A stretch of DNA of 64,000 bases from Watersipora subatra (Eukaryota > Bryozoa > Gymnolaemata > Cheilostomatida > Watersiporidae), in assembly GCF_963576615.1 (NCBI RefSeq), contig NC_088714.1:1922001-1986000 (forward strand). The letters are read 5' to 3'. The translations under genes were made by a program, and so were the position numbers. Below, piece by piece: positions 30,274 through 42,365 of the stretch; position 1 is the stretch's first letter; each line of letters begins with the position of its first letter. The notes below the pieces were generated by a model. The model ran no database searches. It worked only from the letters and a program-made list of their open reading frames with translations, and was not told where the DNA came from.

Positions 30274-31068
30274 ATGGCTCGCAGGTTTGACCCTCCTAAT
30301 GCACTGTTGTTAGATGAACATCGTGAAGAAGCGTTTCGGGTGTTCAAGAAACAATGAGAAAGATATGCTATAGTAAGTAAATTAAGCAATGAAGACGAGG
30401 ACTACCGTTCTGCATTGTTACTATACAAAGTTGGTGAACCCGCAGTAAAGCTAGTAGAATCTAGTGGAAAAGAACACACAACTGTTACACAAATACTAGA
30501 TATTCTTGAGTCACATTGTGTTGGAACAAAGAATGAACTGTACCATGACTTTGTGTTTGGTACTGCTGACCAGAAGGAGGGAGAGGATTTCGACACTTTC
30601 TTAGCAAGACTGCGCAGTCTGAAAAAAGTGTGCAACTTTGAAGAGTTGAAGGATAGAATGCTGCGCAACAGACTTGTGTTAGGCGTTCAAAACAATGACA
30701 CAAGAAGAAAACTGCTGGCTTCTACTGAGCAAACACTTGAGTCTGTAATTAAGCTATGTAAGAGTGAGGAACGTGCTACTACTACTCTTCGAAAGATACA
30801 AGCAGAGGAAGCAGTTAATGTCAATGAAATCGCAAAGAGAAGTCATCGTTCCTTTAAGGACACAAAATCGGCAACTAGGTCGGTGGATTGCAAATACTGT
30901 GGCAGACGGCATGCTGCCAGGAAAGAATCTTGCAAAGCTTTTGGCAAGATTTGCAATTTTTGCAAGGCAGAAAATCATTTTGAAGCTGTCTGTCTTAAAA
31001 AGAAAGCTGGTGCGCATGCGTCGACACATGCAATAGCAGGAGAGACTAGTGATCATGAATCAATAGAC
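30274..31068 (+). pseudogene. gag-like region with two zinc knuckles and a premature stop
   Basis: The likely start is ATG at 30274 (MARRFDPPN). The frame meets TGA at 30355-30357, where a Trp codon (TGG) would fit the context, then stays open to TAG at 31069-31071. Downstream are an alpha-helical capsid-like part and a nucleocapsid with Cys/His knuckles: a first CxxC..H..C of irregular spacing (CKYCGRRH...C) and a second canonical one (CNFCKAENHFEAVC). Gag would package the element RNA. No envelope gene is seen in the element. Confidence 0.8.
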
Positions 31069-31110
31069 TAGATCACAACAGAAAGCAGCTCTCAAAAGGT
31101 TTTTGCACGC

Positions 31111-31800
31111 TTGGTTTTGACAGACTCAGACGCAGAGGCCAAGTTTCAGGTAGACAGTGGCTCGACTGTCAATATCTTGAGACGGGATATGTTACCACAG
31201 GGGGTACCAATCACAGCAGACAAAACAATACTAACTTCATGGACCAACGATGTGCAGACAGTCTTGGGTACCGCTAGGATAATGGTTCGTAATCCCAAAA
31301 ACAACAAAAAGTACAAAGTGACGTTTCATATTGTAGACAAAGAACGATCACTCATTTTAGGCTTAAGAGCTTCTGTGGCAATGGGCATGATAACCATTAA
31401 CCAAGGAAATATCAATGCTATGAATACGGGCGGTCAGATTGACATCTTGAAAGAATTTCCAGGTGCTTTCGACGACAAGTTAGGTTCTCTACCTGGTGTT
31501 CAGCACTTGAAAGTGGCAGAAGTCAGACCACATGCCTCACCAGTGCGCCGCGTGTCACATGCTATACACACAGAGGTTAAAGCTGAGCTAGATGCTATGG
31601 TAAAGAAAAGGGTAATTGAGGCTGTGGATACACCCACTCCTTGGGAAAGCAACATGGTAGTGGCAAAGAAGCCTAATGGCAAGCTGAGGATATGCATAGA
31701 CCCACAGAGATTAAATGAAGCGTTGCAGAGGGAATCTTACCTTATGCCCACATGGAGGATGTACTTCCACAGTTCAAAAATGCTCGACTGTTCTCTGTAG
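31111..31800 (+). pseudogene. Protease and start of reverse transcriptase, same frame as gag
   Basis: This frame is the same as that of gag, separated from it only by the single TAG at 31069. It contains an aspartic protease active site (FQVDSGSTVNIL) and a flap-like region, then the beginning of the reverse transcriptase (VKKRVIEAVDTPTPWESNMV, LRICIDPQRLNEAL). It leaves frame near 31755 after PT. The UAG between gag and pol could be a readthrough codon, as in some retroviruses, or another decay mutation; one copy cannot decide. Confidence 0.75.
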
Positions 31801-34075
31801 TAGACTTGAAGGCTGGATACTGGCATGTGAACTTGATGAAGAATCATCTCTACTGACATGCATGAACACACCTTTTGGTCGTTATAAATGGCTACATCCG
31901 CCGTTTGGTCTGAAAGTCTCTTCTGAGATATTTCAGAAACAACTTCATCGTGCACTGCAAGGTGTAGATGGTGTAGTCTGTGTAGCTGATGCCATTGTAG
32001 TGATAGGCTGTGGCTCAGACGATGTAGAAGCGCGCATAAATCATGATGCAAGAATGAGATTGCTTCTTGAGCGCTGTGGGGATCTAGGAATTAAGCTAAA
32101 CCCAGACAAAGTGCAGTTATGTCAGAAATCGATTAAGTTTCTAGGCCACATAGTAACAGACAAAGGGTTACTGCCTGATCCCATGAAAATCAAGAGTGTG
32201 GCGGAAATGAAAGAACCTCAAAATGAAAAAGAACTGAAAAGTTTCCTTGGTTTCTTTCAATATCTATCCAAGTTCCTCACCAACCTAGCAGAGATTGCAG
32301 TTCGTCTGCGAGAGGCAAACAATAAGGGAATTTGGAACTGGACCAAAGCTCAAAGTGAGGCCTTTTTGGAAGCCAAAGCACTAGTAGCAGCTGAGCCAGT
32401 GATGCTAAAATACTATGATCCAAACAAAGAGTTGACTGTACAGTGTGATGCTAGTGACAAGGCTATAAGAGCAACCTTACTACAGGATGATCAACCTCTT
32501 GAGTTTAGCAGTCGAGCTCTTCGAGATGCAGAGACCCGGTACTCTATCATCGAGAAAGAACTTCTAGCCATTGTGTGGGCAATTAAAAGGTATCATCAAT
32601 ACACATATGGCAGGCACACAACTGTACTTTCAGACCACAGATGTTTACAAAGAATCATGCTCAAACTTCTCAGAGATGTCCCTAAAAGACTGCAAGGTTT
32701 ACGTATGCGGCTTCAGCAGTATGACGTTACTGTAACATACCACCCAGGAGCGCAGCAACATATTGCAGACATGCTTAGTAGACACGGATGTCACCTGAAT
32801 GATCCAGCAGACAGTGCAAGGGAGAATGAAACAATAAACTGTCTCACAGAAAATGTTCAAGCCTTAACTGAAACAATAGCTGGTCCATGGAAAGAAGATC
32901 TAAAAATGGAAACTGCAAACTGTCCGACTCTACAAGCTGTTATGAAAGTTATAGCAAAGGGGTGGCCAGAAGAGAAAGAGAGAATAAACATGCTAGCAAA
33001 ACCATTTCATAGCATGAGAGATGAAATGGCTGTGCATGATGGACTTGCCTACAGAGGGGAGAGAATTGTGATTCCCAGCTCACTGAGAGCTGAAGTAAAA
33101 CAAGAACTACACTCATCCCATCAAGGGGTCAAGGCCACGCTGAGAAGGGCTAGAGAGTGCCTCTACCGGCCTGGAATGACGGCTGAAATTGAAGATTTTA
33201 TAGCCCAATGTGACATTTGTCAAAGATATAGTGCAAGACAACAGAATGAACCAATGATGAGGACAGACCTACCAGATCATCCATGGCAGATTGTGTCTAG
33301 TGATCTCTTCACATGTGGTGAAAAAGAGTATATGGTCACTGTCGACCACTATAGCAACTTTATTGAAGTGGATAGAGTTGAGTCAAAAGACGCTAGAACT
33401 ATAGTAAAGAAATTGAAAGGACACATGGCTCGATATGGTCTTACTGAAACTCTTATAACTGACAATGGTCCTCAATTTACATCAGAATTGTTTGAAAAGT
33501 TCACTCAAAAGTATGACATTAGACATCAAACCTCAAGTCCACATCATCAACAGGGGGATGGCAAGGCGGAATCAGCAGTCAAGACAGCAAAAATACTAAT
33601 AACTAAAGCTAACGAAGATGAGACTGATGCCTATTTAGCGCTGCTAGCCCATAGAAACACACCTCAAGAAGGGCTTGAATACAGTCCAGCTCAGCGAATG
33701 TTAGGTCGTCGTTGCAGGACAAGGTTGCCAACTACTGCATCATTACTAAGCCCATCAAATCCAAATACTGATAGTGTAAAATCTGCACTTAAACAAAAAC
33801 AATTTGTAGACAAGGCTGTGTATGACCAGCACACAAAGGAACTAAAACCTCTGCAGGATGGGGATGTAGTTCGACTTAGACCAGTGACCTTGGGTCAGAA
33901 AGTTTGGCGACGTGCTCAAGTCACACAACGTCTGGATGAACGATCTTATATGGTACAACCAGAGAGAGGAGCTCCTGTTCGTAGGAACAGAGTGGATATT
34001 AGAAAAGTCCCTCATCCAACAAGTCTGAACCAGAAGTACTCAGCACTCCCGAAACAACAACATCAGAACCAGTGA
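31715..34075 (+). pseudogene. pol: reverse transcriptase, RNase H and integrase, broken
   Basis: The reverse transcriptase continues here after two breaks. A short stretch between about 31755 and 31833 lies in a third frame, so two single-base losses are needed to explain the layout. From residue 40 on the frame reads the RT palm, RNase H (QCDASDKAIRATL, EKELLAIVWAIK, SDHR) and integrase with an HHCC zinc site (SSHQGVKA...CDICQR) and DDE core (SSDLFT, TDNGPQF, then GKAESAV). The catalytic YxDD box reads VADA at residues 90-93 (31982-31993), so both the Tyr and the second Asp are lost. A gypsy-like tail (ITRYGRTINPPRRY) lies in another frame at 34129-34185. Confidence 0.85.
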
Positions 34076-34392
34076 TAGACAACTCAACATCTACCAACAC
34101 TAAAGAGAGGGAGGTATCAGAGGCAACGCCTATCAGAATCACACGCTACGGAAGAACAATCAATCCTCCTCGTCGCTACCTAGAGTAGCGAGCTGTCTTT
34201 TGGACAGCGCTGTACATACTATATTACTCTACTACTTACCTTACATATTATTATATCAAGTCTCATATCTTACTCAACTTGCTAATTACTAGCGTCGATC
34301 ATATGGACAATCAAAGGGGAACACAACAATCAATATATAAACAGTTCTCTACATAACAGATAGACTCAACACATTATTAAGAGAAGGGAGGA

Positions 34393-34593
34393 TGTTGTGC
34401 CGAACTATTACCGACGCCAATATAGACCATGCTTTGCACATGCGTAAAAAGTCCATGCTCGATAAAATGGCAACTTGACAATTAGAGTATTTATTTAGGG
34501 ATTTAGCCTGGCCAAGTTTTATCATTACGATTTTCATAGTCACACATATACTGCATACACATTCTACATAACTCAAACAGGTAAGACACAACA
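34393..34593 (+). repeat. 3' LTR (201 bp)
   Basis: Begins TGTTGTGCCG and ends GACACAACA, followed by the GCATG target duplication. Confidence 0.93.
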
Positions 34594-34598
34594 GCATG

Positions 34599-34933
34599 CA
34601 CGCAACATTTTAATAGTTTTAAAAAAGCAGTTCTCGTAGTGCAACCGCCGTACTAAAAGTTTTGTGATATTCAATCAACTAAAAAACCATTTAATTTTTG
34701 AACTAAAAGCTGTTTCTTGAGGAAAATCTCCTGATTCTGTTTGCGATATTAACTATTAAAATGTATGTTTTGTTTCTAATTAATGTAAACAGGCATACGC
34801 TTAGTAATCCCAGTTTTTGTTGTCATATTATTAGTAGCCTGCCCATATGATCGTTAAATTACCTTGATCCGCTCCATGAAAAAGATGGCCATACTTCTCT
34901 AGGAAGACTGTACATGTATATCAGACTCCCAAC
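34599..34933. other. Unannotated spacer between two LTR elements
   Basis: AT-rich; no gene or repeat recognised. Confidence 0.35.
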
Positions 34934-35155
34934 TGTTGTTTCTGTATGAATAATAACACAAGCTATAACAAAATTAATGTGGTTTATTCTCTCTCATAGT
35001 ATGTAATGAACTATTGCTTCAAAAACCTAGTTTATATAACCATCAATTATGGCTATTTAATAAATGGCTAAACAAAGCATTTATTTATTAGATATATACC
35101 GCAAAGTTAGCTTGGTCTAAGCTTTTTTTATCATAATAATATATCTACCACCTCA
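34934..35155 (-). repeat. 3' LTR of the minus-strand gypsy element
   Basis: Similar to 39576-39782 over most of its length (shared GTATGTAATGAACT, TTATATAACCAT, TTATTTATTAGATATATA). Boundaries are approximate; on the minus strand it appears to run from TGAGG to AACAACA. Confidence 0.75.
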
Positions 35156-35224
35156 CTAGTCTGGACATAAAATGAACAGACGATGTGATTACGGATAAAA
35201 TTGTGTTTGCTGTCTATTGGATAA

Positions 35225-36260
35225 TCAACGTAGATTATCTGGTCCATAATCACTGTTCAGAGGGTGCCTAGGATTTGGTCTCCTTGGTTGACACACTGGT
35301 TCTTCAGGAGGTACAGGAATAGGCAGTCTGTCAGTATCTTTATCTGAAGTTTGAGACATATCCTCAGGGTTTCTGTCTTCTTCTCTGCTAAACCTAGGTT
35401 GTAGTTGTTCTACATGTCTTCTCCGTGTAGGTCCACTTGGCCATACTTTAACATCAACACTTCGCTGGCCATAGACTTTAGTCACTAATGCTTGCACCCA
35501 TCGAGGCTGAGTAGATCTTCTAGGGCCACAGTATAATGCATAGTATGGATTTCCAACTTTATAGGTGTGAATCTTGTTTACTGTGTCATTCAGAAGCTGT
35601 GCACTTCTAGATTGTCTCCCTTGAGCCGAATGGGCTGGTGATGGAATAACTGTTTCAATTTTGCATCGGATTTGCCTTCCATGTAGCAGTTGGCTTGATG
35701 AATATCCTGTCTCTAAAGGTGTTCTTCTATAATGCATCAGGAATTCTAATAATGCTGCATTAGGTGGTAAGCTAGACTTCCTCAAAGCTTGTTTAAATGA
35801 TTGCACCATTCTCTCAGCAGCTCCATTTGTTGCAGGATGATAAGGAGCTTCTGAGAAATGTGTAATTCCTCTTTCTTTGCACCGATGTTAAAACTCTTCT
35901 GATTTAAAGCTAGTAGCATTATTTGTAACTAACACGTGTGGATAGTCAAAGTGTGAATAATCTTGTTTTAAGAGATCAGTAGTTGATGTGGTCAAGGTAG
36001 AACTGGTCCTGTGAATGCAGGGATATTTAGTGTAAGCATCTGTGAGAACTAGCCAGTTACTTCCCATAAAGTTAGTAGCATGATCTAAGTGTAGATGACT
36101 CCATGGTTTTTCCGGTAGCATCCAGGGATGTACAGGTTACTTTGAAGGTAGTCGCGGATTTTCAGCACATGATGTACACAACTTGCTTGTCTCCGCAATG
36201 TCAGCATCCATTCTAGGCCAGTATACTGCTGTGCGTGCTAGCTGCTTCACCCTTTGTATC
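35225..36260 (-). pseudogene. Integrase region of the minus-strand gypsy element
   Basis: Two frames: 35888-36121 (PWSHLHLDHATNFMGSNWLV, then VTNNATSFKSEEF) and 35225-35809 (helical integrase part, TGYSSSQLLHGR, then a basic tail ending at the stop near 35225). The second catalytic residue of the DDE core, normally in VTDNAT, is Asn here. Stops and shifts separate the parts, including one at about 35888. This would be the DNA-joining enzyme; the copy is dead. Confidence 0.8.
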
Positions 36261-36427
36261 CCGAAATGTTCGAGGTGCAATATCTTCAGTACTTCTCTTT
36301 GTAGGCTGGTAGGAATTACTACTCTGTTTCCATAGAGTAGACAACCATTACACAGTGATAGTGAATTTTCTAACTTCTTAAATTCTTTGATTTCAGAGGT
36401 AGCTGGGGTTGTTTCCTCTCGATGTGG

Positions 36428-37790
36428 CTATCCTTCTGTTGCATATCTCATCACTGTAGAGATAACAATGTCTTTAGAAGATTCTTTGACTATTACTCTT
36501 GGATTTGTAGGATTTAGTTGAGCTGCAATAGTTTTAATGTTGCAAATGATGTCTACGTCAGCATCGTCTTCCTCTGTCATACTCAACATCTGGTCCAACA
36601 AGTAGTCGATTGAGAGCATCTGCATTCCCATGTTCGTTAGTCTTTCTATATTCTATTTCAGATTCGTATTTACTGAGTCAGAGAGCTCATCTTGCTAATC
36701 GGTTAGCAGCAAGTGCAGGAGTTCCTTTGTTAGGTGCAAACATTGATGTAAATGCTCTGTGGTCAGTAACAATGGTGAATTTTCTGCCATAGAGAAATTG
36801 GTGAAACTTCTTTAACACAAATATGATAGCTAGTGCCTCTTTTTGAATCTGACCATACTTCCTTTGAGTGTCAGTCAATGTTTTAGAAGCATGCATAATA
36901 GGTCTTTCGCTGTTATCCTCATATCTGTGAAATAAGGCAACTCCAATTCCTTTTTCGGAAGCATCACATGTTATTCGTATAGGCAGCTTTAAGTTGAAAT
37001 GTGTAAGAACTGTGCCAGCAGTCAGCAGTTGCTTCAGTTGAAGAAAACTGCTTTCATGTTCTGCACTTCACTTCCACTGCACATTCTTTCTAGTTAGCTT
37101 ACGTAATGGTTCTATGATAGTTGATAGGTTAGGTAAGAATTTGCTGTAGAACTGTACTGATCCAAGGAATGACCATAAACTGTTTATGTTAGTAGGTGTC
37201 GGCATCTGTTTAACAGCATCTGCTTTTGATCCTTTAGAAATTCCTTTTGCTGAAAGGTGATGACCAAGATATTCTACTGAGGGTTGAGCAAAATGGCACT
37301 TTTCTTTACAACATCGTAAACCTTTCTCATTCAGTCTTGTAAGTAGTTGTCACAAATTCTGTAAATGACTTGTAGCATCAGTACCACTAACCAGTATATC
37401 ATCCAAATATACAGCTATGCCTGGTAGATCGGCTGTTAATTGTTTCATTATCTCCTGAAAATATCCAGGTATTGAACTGATTCCAAACGGAAGTCTCATC
37501 TGTAGAAGTACTCCTTTTTGAGTGCTTTTGCAGGCTGTTTGGTTTTAGTGGGATTGGTTGTATGCATCAGCTAGATCCATTTTAGTGTATCTGTACCCTC
37601 CTCCTAACTTGTTCATCAGGTCTTCGGATAAAGGTATAGGCTGTCGGTGAGTCTCTAATTGTGGATTGACTGTTTGTGAGTAGTCTCCACATAATCTGAT
37701 TGATCTTTGATGACTGTTAGAAAGTGCTTTCCTGACTGGAACTACAGGGTACCATATTAATTAAACCGTACTGGCTTCCAAATTCCTCTT
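36428..37790 (-). pseudogene. Reverse transcriptase and RNase H region of the minus-strand gypsy element
   Basis: RNase H is visible at 36687-36960 (CDASEKGIGVALF, KTLTDTQRKYGQIQKEALAI, VTDHRAF). The polymerase lies to its right in several short frames; around 37389-37435 the catalytic box reads AVYLDDILVSG, so YLDD is intact here, unlike in the plus-strand neighbour. Many stops and shifts interrupt the region (for example between 37100 and 37800). The piece at 36428-36631 is the linker toward integrase. Confidence 0.75.
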
Positions 37791-37938
37791 TGAATTCTGG
37801 TTTTGTAGGCTAGATTTAATTCATCTTGCTTAGCAAATGGAACAGGTCGAGGTTTGCGAAACACTGGCTTTGCATCTGCTTAAAGTCTTATTTCTAGCAC
37901 GCAATCTTTTAGACAGCCCAAATTGCTGTAGACTTTTG

Positions 37939-39420
37939 TCAGGCTTTCGTTTCCTGGTCTACTACTTTACAAGTCGTAGTAGTTTGTTGGTTGAACAGGT
38001 TGTTTATTGATATCCCTAATAGTTTGATAGCTTCTCTTCCTATCATATTGAAATTTGGAACCCGGCTAACTACAAAGTTCAAAGCCATAATGTTTTCTTT
38101 TACTGTTTTAGTATTCAGCTGGCACTGTTCAGTTACTTCAATAGGATGTTTTGAAGTAGATTTGTAGTTGTTGTAGAGAATACAGGTTTTCCAAGTTGAC
38201 ACCAGACTTCCTCAGTAATAAAGTTGTCACAGGCTGCTGTATCTAACTTCATCTCGACGATCCGTTCTTCTATTTCAATATTCTTCTGAAGTTGTTCCGT
38301 ATATATATTTTTCGGATAGTTTTAAACTGTTGTTTTGGTGTAGATTTCTGTGCTATAGGCTTTTTATTAATAGTTGCTTTCCTTTTTCTGCAGGCAACTC
38401 CTAGATGGCCTAATTTCTGGCAAAAATTACATGTAGCAGATCTGTACGGACATTCCTTAGCAGTATGTGTAGTTTTATTGCATCTGTAACAATTGAATGT
38501 TGTGTCTTGTTTCTTTGTAGTTTGAAGTTCCTGTCGGTGTCTTATTTCTATGATCTGGTTGTACCTTGTTGACTCTTTGTTGCTCTCCATATACAGTTTA
38601 TTTAGCTATCTTGTCTGCATCTTCTGTTTCAGTTGCAATTTCAATAGCTCTTTTGAAAGATAGCTCATTTTCTTTTACTTTGAACAGTGCTTCGAGAACT
38701 GCTTCATTATTTACTCAGCAGACAAACAGTGTTCTCATAGCTTCATCTAATGGATAATTTATATTAGGAAAGTCACAAGTAGTCGCTTCCTGTCTAATTC
38801 TATTCGTTAATTCATGAATAGTTTTTCCAGGTTTTGTTTTTATATTGCTCCAGAATATATAACGTTCACATACTAAAAATCGTGTAGGAGATTATATTGT
38901 TCTTTTAAGAAATTATCTATTTCTTCCATGGTAACTTCATTTATAAGTTTTGGAGTCTCCAGTTGGCTAGCCATTGCTGATTTGTTTTGTAGAGAGCAGG
39001 TCGACTGATTAATTCAAAACACGTTAGCTTTTCTCTCCTCAGGTATAGAGTTAGCTGCTACAAAAGTGTCATATCGATTTATGGAATCAGTCAATAGTTC
39101 TGTGGCTGGATCATACTCTGAAAACTTGGGTTGCTGATGAAGGCTGCTGATGGTGAAGGCTGGGAAGTGCTGGGAAGGCTGCTGATGGTGCTAGCTTATC
39201 TGCTGCCTCAGTTTGACCTTTCACCAGTAGTTATATGAGTTTCTTATTTTCTTCCAGATAAGCTTGTTGTTGCTCTTGATAAACTTTGTTGCTCTTCCAT
39301 CTTTTGGTTTTGAGCCGTAGTTGATTCAATTAACTTATCAACTTCCGAAGACGTACTTGTATATACTGAGAATGTTGTATAGGTTTCTGGATTATATTCT
39401 TGTAATAATCTCAGTTGTAC
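37939..39420 (-). pseudogene. gag and protease region of the minus-strand gypsy element
   Basis: At 38270-38590 two canonical CCHC knuckles are read (CYRCNKTTHTAKEC and CNFCQKLGHLGVAC). To the left, 37939-38202 resembles the aspartic-protease part (NMIGREAIKLLG). To the right, in broken frames up to about 39420, capsid-like text appears (FVAANSIPEERK, MEEIDNFLKEQYN) preceded by an N-terminal part rich in Gln, Ser and Thr. Several stops interrupt it. Confidence 0.75.
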
Positions 39421-39464
39421 TGCTCAAGAATATCCCATCTTTATCGCCAATAATTTCTGTTATG

Positions 39465-39782
39465 GTTCTGTATGAATACTAAAGCAAGCTAAAACAAATG
39501 TGGTTTATTCACTCTCATATCATGTAATTAATTAACATGTAGATACAACAAGGAAAGTATAACAGTAATAATAGTTACCTGTATGAATAATAACACAAGT
39601 TATAACAAATGTGGTTTATTCACTCTCATAGTATGTAATGAACTGTTGCCTTAAAAACCTAGTTTATATAACCATTAGCTATGGCTATTTAATAAATAGC
39701 TAAACAAGGCATTTATTTATTAGATATATAGCGCAAAGTTAGCTTGACCTAAATTTTTTATTACAGCAATATATCACCGACA
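39465..39782 (-). repeat. 5' LTR of the minus-strand gypsy element, internally duplicated
   Basis: The segment 39471-39531 (TTCTGTATGAATACTAAAGC... TTATTCACTCTCATATCATG) is a second copy of 39576-39640. A ~105-bp piece of the LTR has been tandemly duplicated compared with the left LTR. Confidence 0.7.
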
Positions 39783-40640
39783 TTGATGTCGGATTGCATA
39801 GATGAGATCATGTAGATATGATACAAACCTTTGAATATTCTTTATATTATATTATTCATTATTATATATGCTTTCAAAAAATCTCTACTGTGTAGAGTGT
39901 AGCATTCCTGTAACAACAGCAAAATTTGTTCATAACTTTAATACAGACGTAGATACGGTAAGCCTAAAGTATGGCACAACCCTGTTAAATCGGTTGATGC
40001 AAGTAATACAGAGTAACACAGAGTTTATTGTATAGCAAAGAGGCAACTACAATAAAAATAGTAAATAATGCTGATTACGCTGTAATACTACTTTATGGTT
40101 CATAATGTACGATTGGTATTTTAAGCATCGTATCACTACTGTATTGTAGTGAAACAGATATGAATGTGAGTCACACAACTATTGACAAAGGTTTACATGA
40201 ACAAATGTTTCGTATTAATATTAATTAATATAGGTATTCAATTTTAGTGTTAAATGGGACCTTTAACAACTCTTTAACGTTAACAATACTGTCACTGCAA
40301 TGTAACTGATATCTGCTTTCCTTCTATGTCTCACAGGGAGATGAGTAATTTTAAACGTTGAATAGGTTTAAGAGAAACTCTTTCACAATTTATTAATTAA
40401 AGAGTAAGACATCTTCCATCAAGAAACAAGCATATCAGGGCGGTTAGAGGTTAACTTTACTAACTGATACCTAGTACCTGGTAACTGGTATGTGCATAAT
40501 TAAAACTTTAAAATGCATGTCCCAGAGTCCAAAGAGTTGGCAGAGTCCAAAACTTTATCGAAAATGGCCAACGGATAGAAGACTTCATTTTAAAGCAATA
40601 CAATATTGTGCAGAATCAGAGTTTTCCTGTAGTTTTTCCA
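39783..40640. other. Unannotated DNA upstream of the plus-strand ABCC gene
   Basis: No exon or repeat recognised. The first coding exon (start codon) of the ABCC gene may lie somewhere between here and 42173, but I could not identify it. Confidence 0.3.
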
Positions 40641-40667
40641 TTAAACCATAGACTGTGTTTCGAAGTC

Positions 40668-41345
40668 TCCACATATGACTGCGACATATGTTTCTACATA
40701 TGACTGTGCACCTGTTTAGAAGTCTTTACATATGACTATGCAACTGTTTGGAAGTCTCTACATATGACTCTGCAACTGTTGGCAAGTCTCCACATATGAC
40801 CGTGCACCTGTTTAGAAGTCTCTACATATGACTGTGCACCTGTTTAGAAGTCTTTACATATGACTGTGCACCTGTTTAGAAGTTTCCACATATGACTGCT
40901 CAACTGTTTGGAAGTTTCCACATGACTGTGCACCTGTTTAGAAGTCTTTACATATGGCTGTGCAACTGTTGGCAAGTCTCCACATATGACTGTGCACCTG
41001 TTTAGAAGTCTCTACATATGACTGTGCACCTGTTTAGAAGTCTTTACATATGACTGTGCACCTGTTTAGAAGTCTCCACATATGACTGCTCAACTGTTTG
41101 GAAGTTTCCACATATGACTGTGCACCTGTTTAGAAGTCTTTACATATGACTGTGCAACTGTTGGCAAGTCTCCACATATGACTGTGCACCTGTTTAGAAG
41201 TCTCTACATATGACTGTGCACCTGTTTAGAAGTCTTTACATATGACTGTGCACCTGTTTAGAAGTCTCCACATATGACTGCTCAACTGTTTGGAAGTTTC
41301 CACATATGACTGTGCAACTGTTTGGAAGCCTCTACATATGATGGT
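40668..41345. repeat. 32-bp minisatellite, about 21 copies
   Basis: The unit CATATGACTGTGCACCTG plus TTTAGAAGTCTCTA repeats every 32 bp with substitutions (GCAACTG, CTCAACTG, GGAAGTTTCCA). A higher-order pattern of five to six units recurs, visible as repeats of the TTGGCAAGTCTCC and GCTCAACTGTTTGG variants. Confidence 0.92.
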
Positions 41346-41574
41346 ATAGCTGTTTTGAAGCTTATAAGACAAAGATCGTGCACGTGCACACGCCTATTTG
41401 AACACATACATTACACAGACTTTTCATTTTAAATATATTTTATATATATGTTGAACAATGTCAAAAGTTGACAGATTTGATTGCAGCTAAATGTGAATTG
41501 GTATTTTCACCAATTTAAAAAAAAAAAGAAAATGCCTCGCGCAAAATCTCGATATCTATATCAACGTCATATAG

Positions 41575-42030
41575 CCTACATGTGTTTAGACTTATATATC
41601 TGTATTAATGTAGATATACATGCGTTTAGGATTATATATCTATATCAATGTAGATATACATGTACATGTGTTTAGGACTATATATCTATATCAAGGTTAA
41701 TATACATGTGTTTAGGACTATATATCTATATCAATGTAGATATATACGTGTTTAAAACTATAAATCTATATCAATGTAGATATACATGTGTTTAGGACTA
41801 TATATCTATATCAATGTAAATATACATGTGTTTAGGACTATATATCTATATCAATGTAGATATACATGTGTTTAGGTTTATATATCTATATCAATGTAGA
41901 TATACATGTGTTTAGGGTTATATATCTATATCAATGTAGATATACATGTGTTTAGGTTTATATATTTATATCAATGTAGATATACATGTGTTTAGGGTTA
42001 TTTATCTATATCAATGTAGATATACATGTC
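41575..42030. repeat. 40-bp minisatellite, about 11 copies
   Basis: The unit TATACATGTGTTTAGGACTA plus TATATCTATATCAATGTAGA repeats every 40 bp. It ends about 145 bases before the first recognised ABCC exon. Confidence 0.92.
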
Positions 42031-42173
42031 TGTTGCTCATAAATACTCATAGTAGTTTGTTTGTATAATAATGGCTTTTTAATTTTGCTAAACGCTAACA
42101 TCTCCAACATGCTCTATTTCCTGCCAATCTTTGCCATTTTCTGCTAATAAAATTTCTGTTTACTGTCTTTTAG

Positions 42174-42365
42174 GATCCAAACCTTACCTGGAATCCTCCT
42201 AATGACACATGGCCAGATTTCACTCCTTGTATGGAGACCGTTTGTTTGGTCTGTGCTCCGTCTGTGTTTCTTTGGTTGCTGCTGTTGCCTTATATCTTTA
42301 CACTAAAGCTAAATTTGAAGGGACGTACTCCGCAGCCCCTCACGAGATTTACATTGTTAAAATCT
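42174..42365 (+). CDS. ABCC exon a: TMD0 first helix
   Basis: Acceptor TCTTTTAG, donor GTGAGT; 64 codons, phase 0 at both ends. It starts DPNLTWNPPNDTWPDFTPCM and continues into a hydrophobic helix (VFLWLLLLPYIF). In MRP1 the equivalent extracellular N-terminus carries the same NxTWN-type motif, so an N-glycosylation site (NLT or NDT) outside the cell is plausible. Confidence 0.88.

Larger units (their letters stand above)
29924..34593 (+). mobile_element. Full-length LTR retrotransposon (Ty3/gypsy type)
   Basis: Two 201-bp LTRs (29924-30124 and 34393-34593) begin TGTT and end AACA and differ at three positions. A 5-bp target duplication GCATG flanks the element (29919-29923 and 34594-34598). 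A purine tract (AAGAGAAGGGAGGA) directly precedes the 3' LTR. Internally, gag, protease, reverse transcriptase, RNase H and integrase lie in Ty3/gypsy order. Low LTR divergence points to a fairly young insertion, yet the coding region is broken several times. I could not identify a primer-binding site next to the 5' LTR. Confidence 0.93.
34934..39782 (-). mobile_element. Decayed Ty3/gypsy element, minus strand
   Basis: Read on the minus strand, the order is 5' LTR (about 39465-39782), a primer-binding-like TTGGCGATAAAGATGG at about 39434-39449, gag, protease, RT, RNase H, integrase and 3' LTR (about 34934-35155). The CCA-complementary start TGGCGA right after the LTR fits a tRNA primer. The two LTRs are clearly related but more diverged than in the neighbouring element, and the 5' LTR is about 100 bp longer through an internal duplication. 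I found no matching target duplication. The gag knuckles and pol wording suggest a Mag-like lineage; this is inference. Confidence 0.85.
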
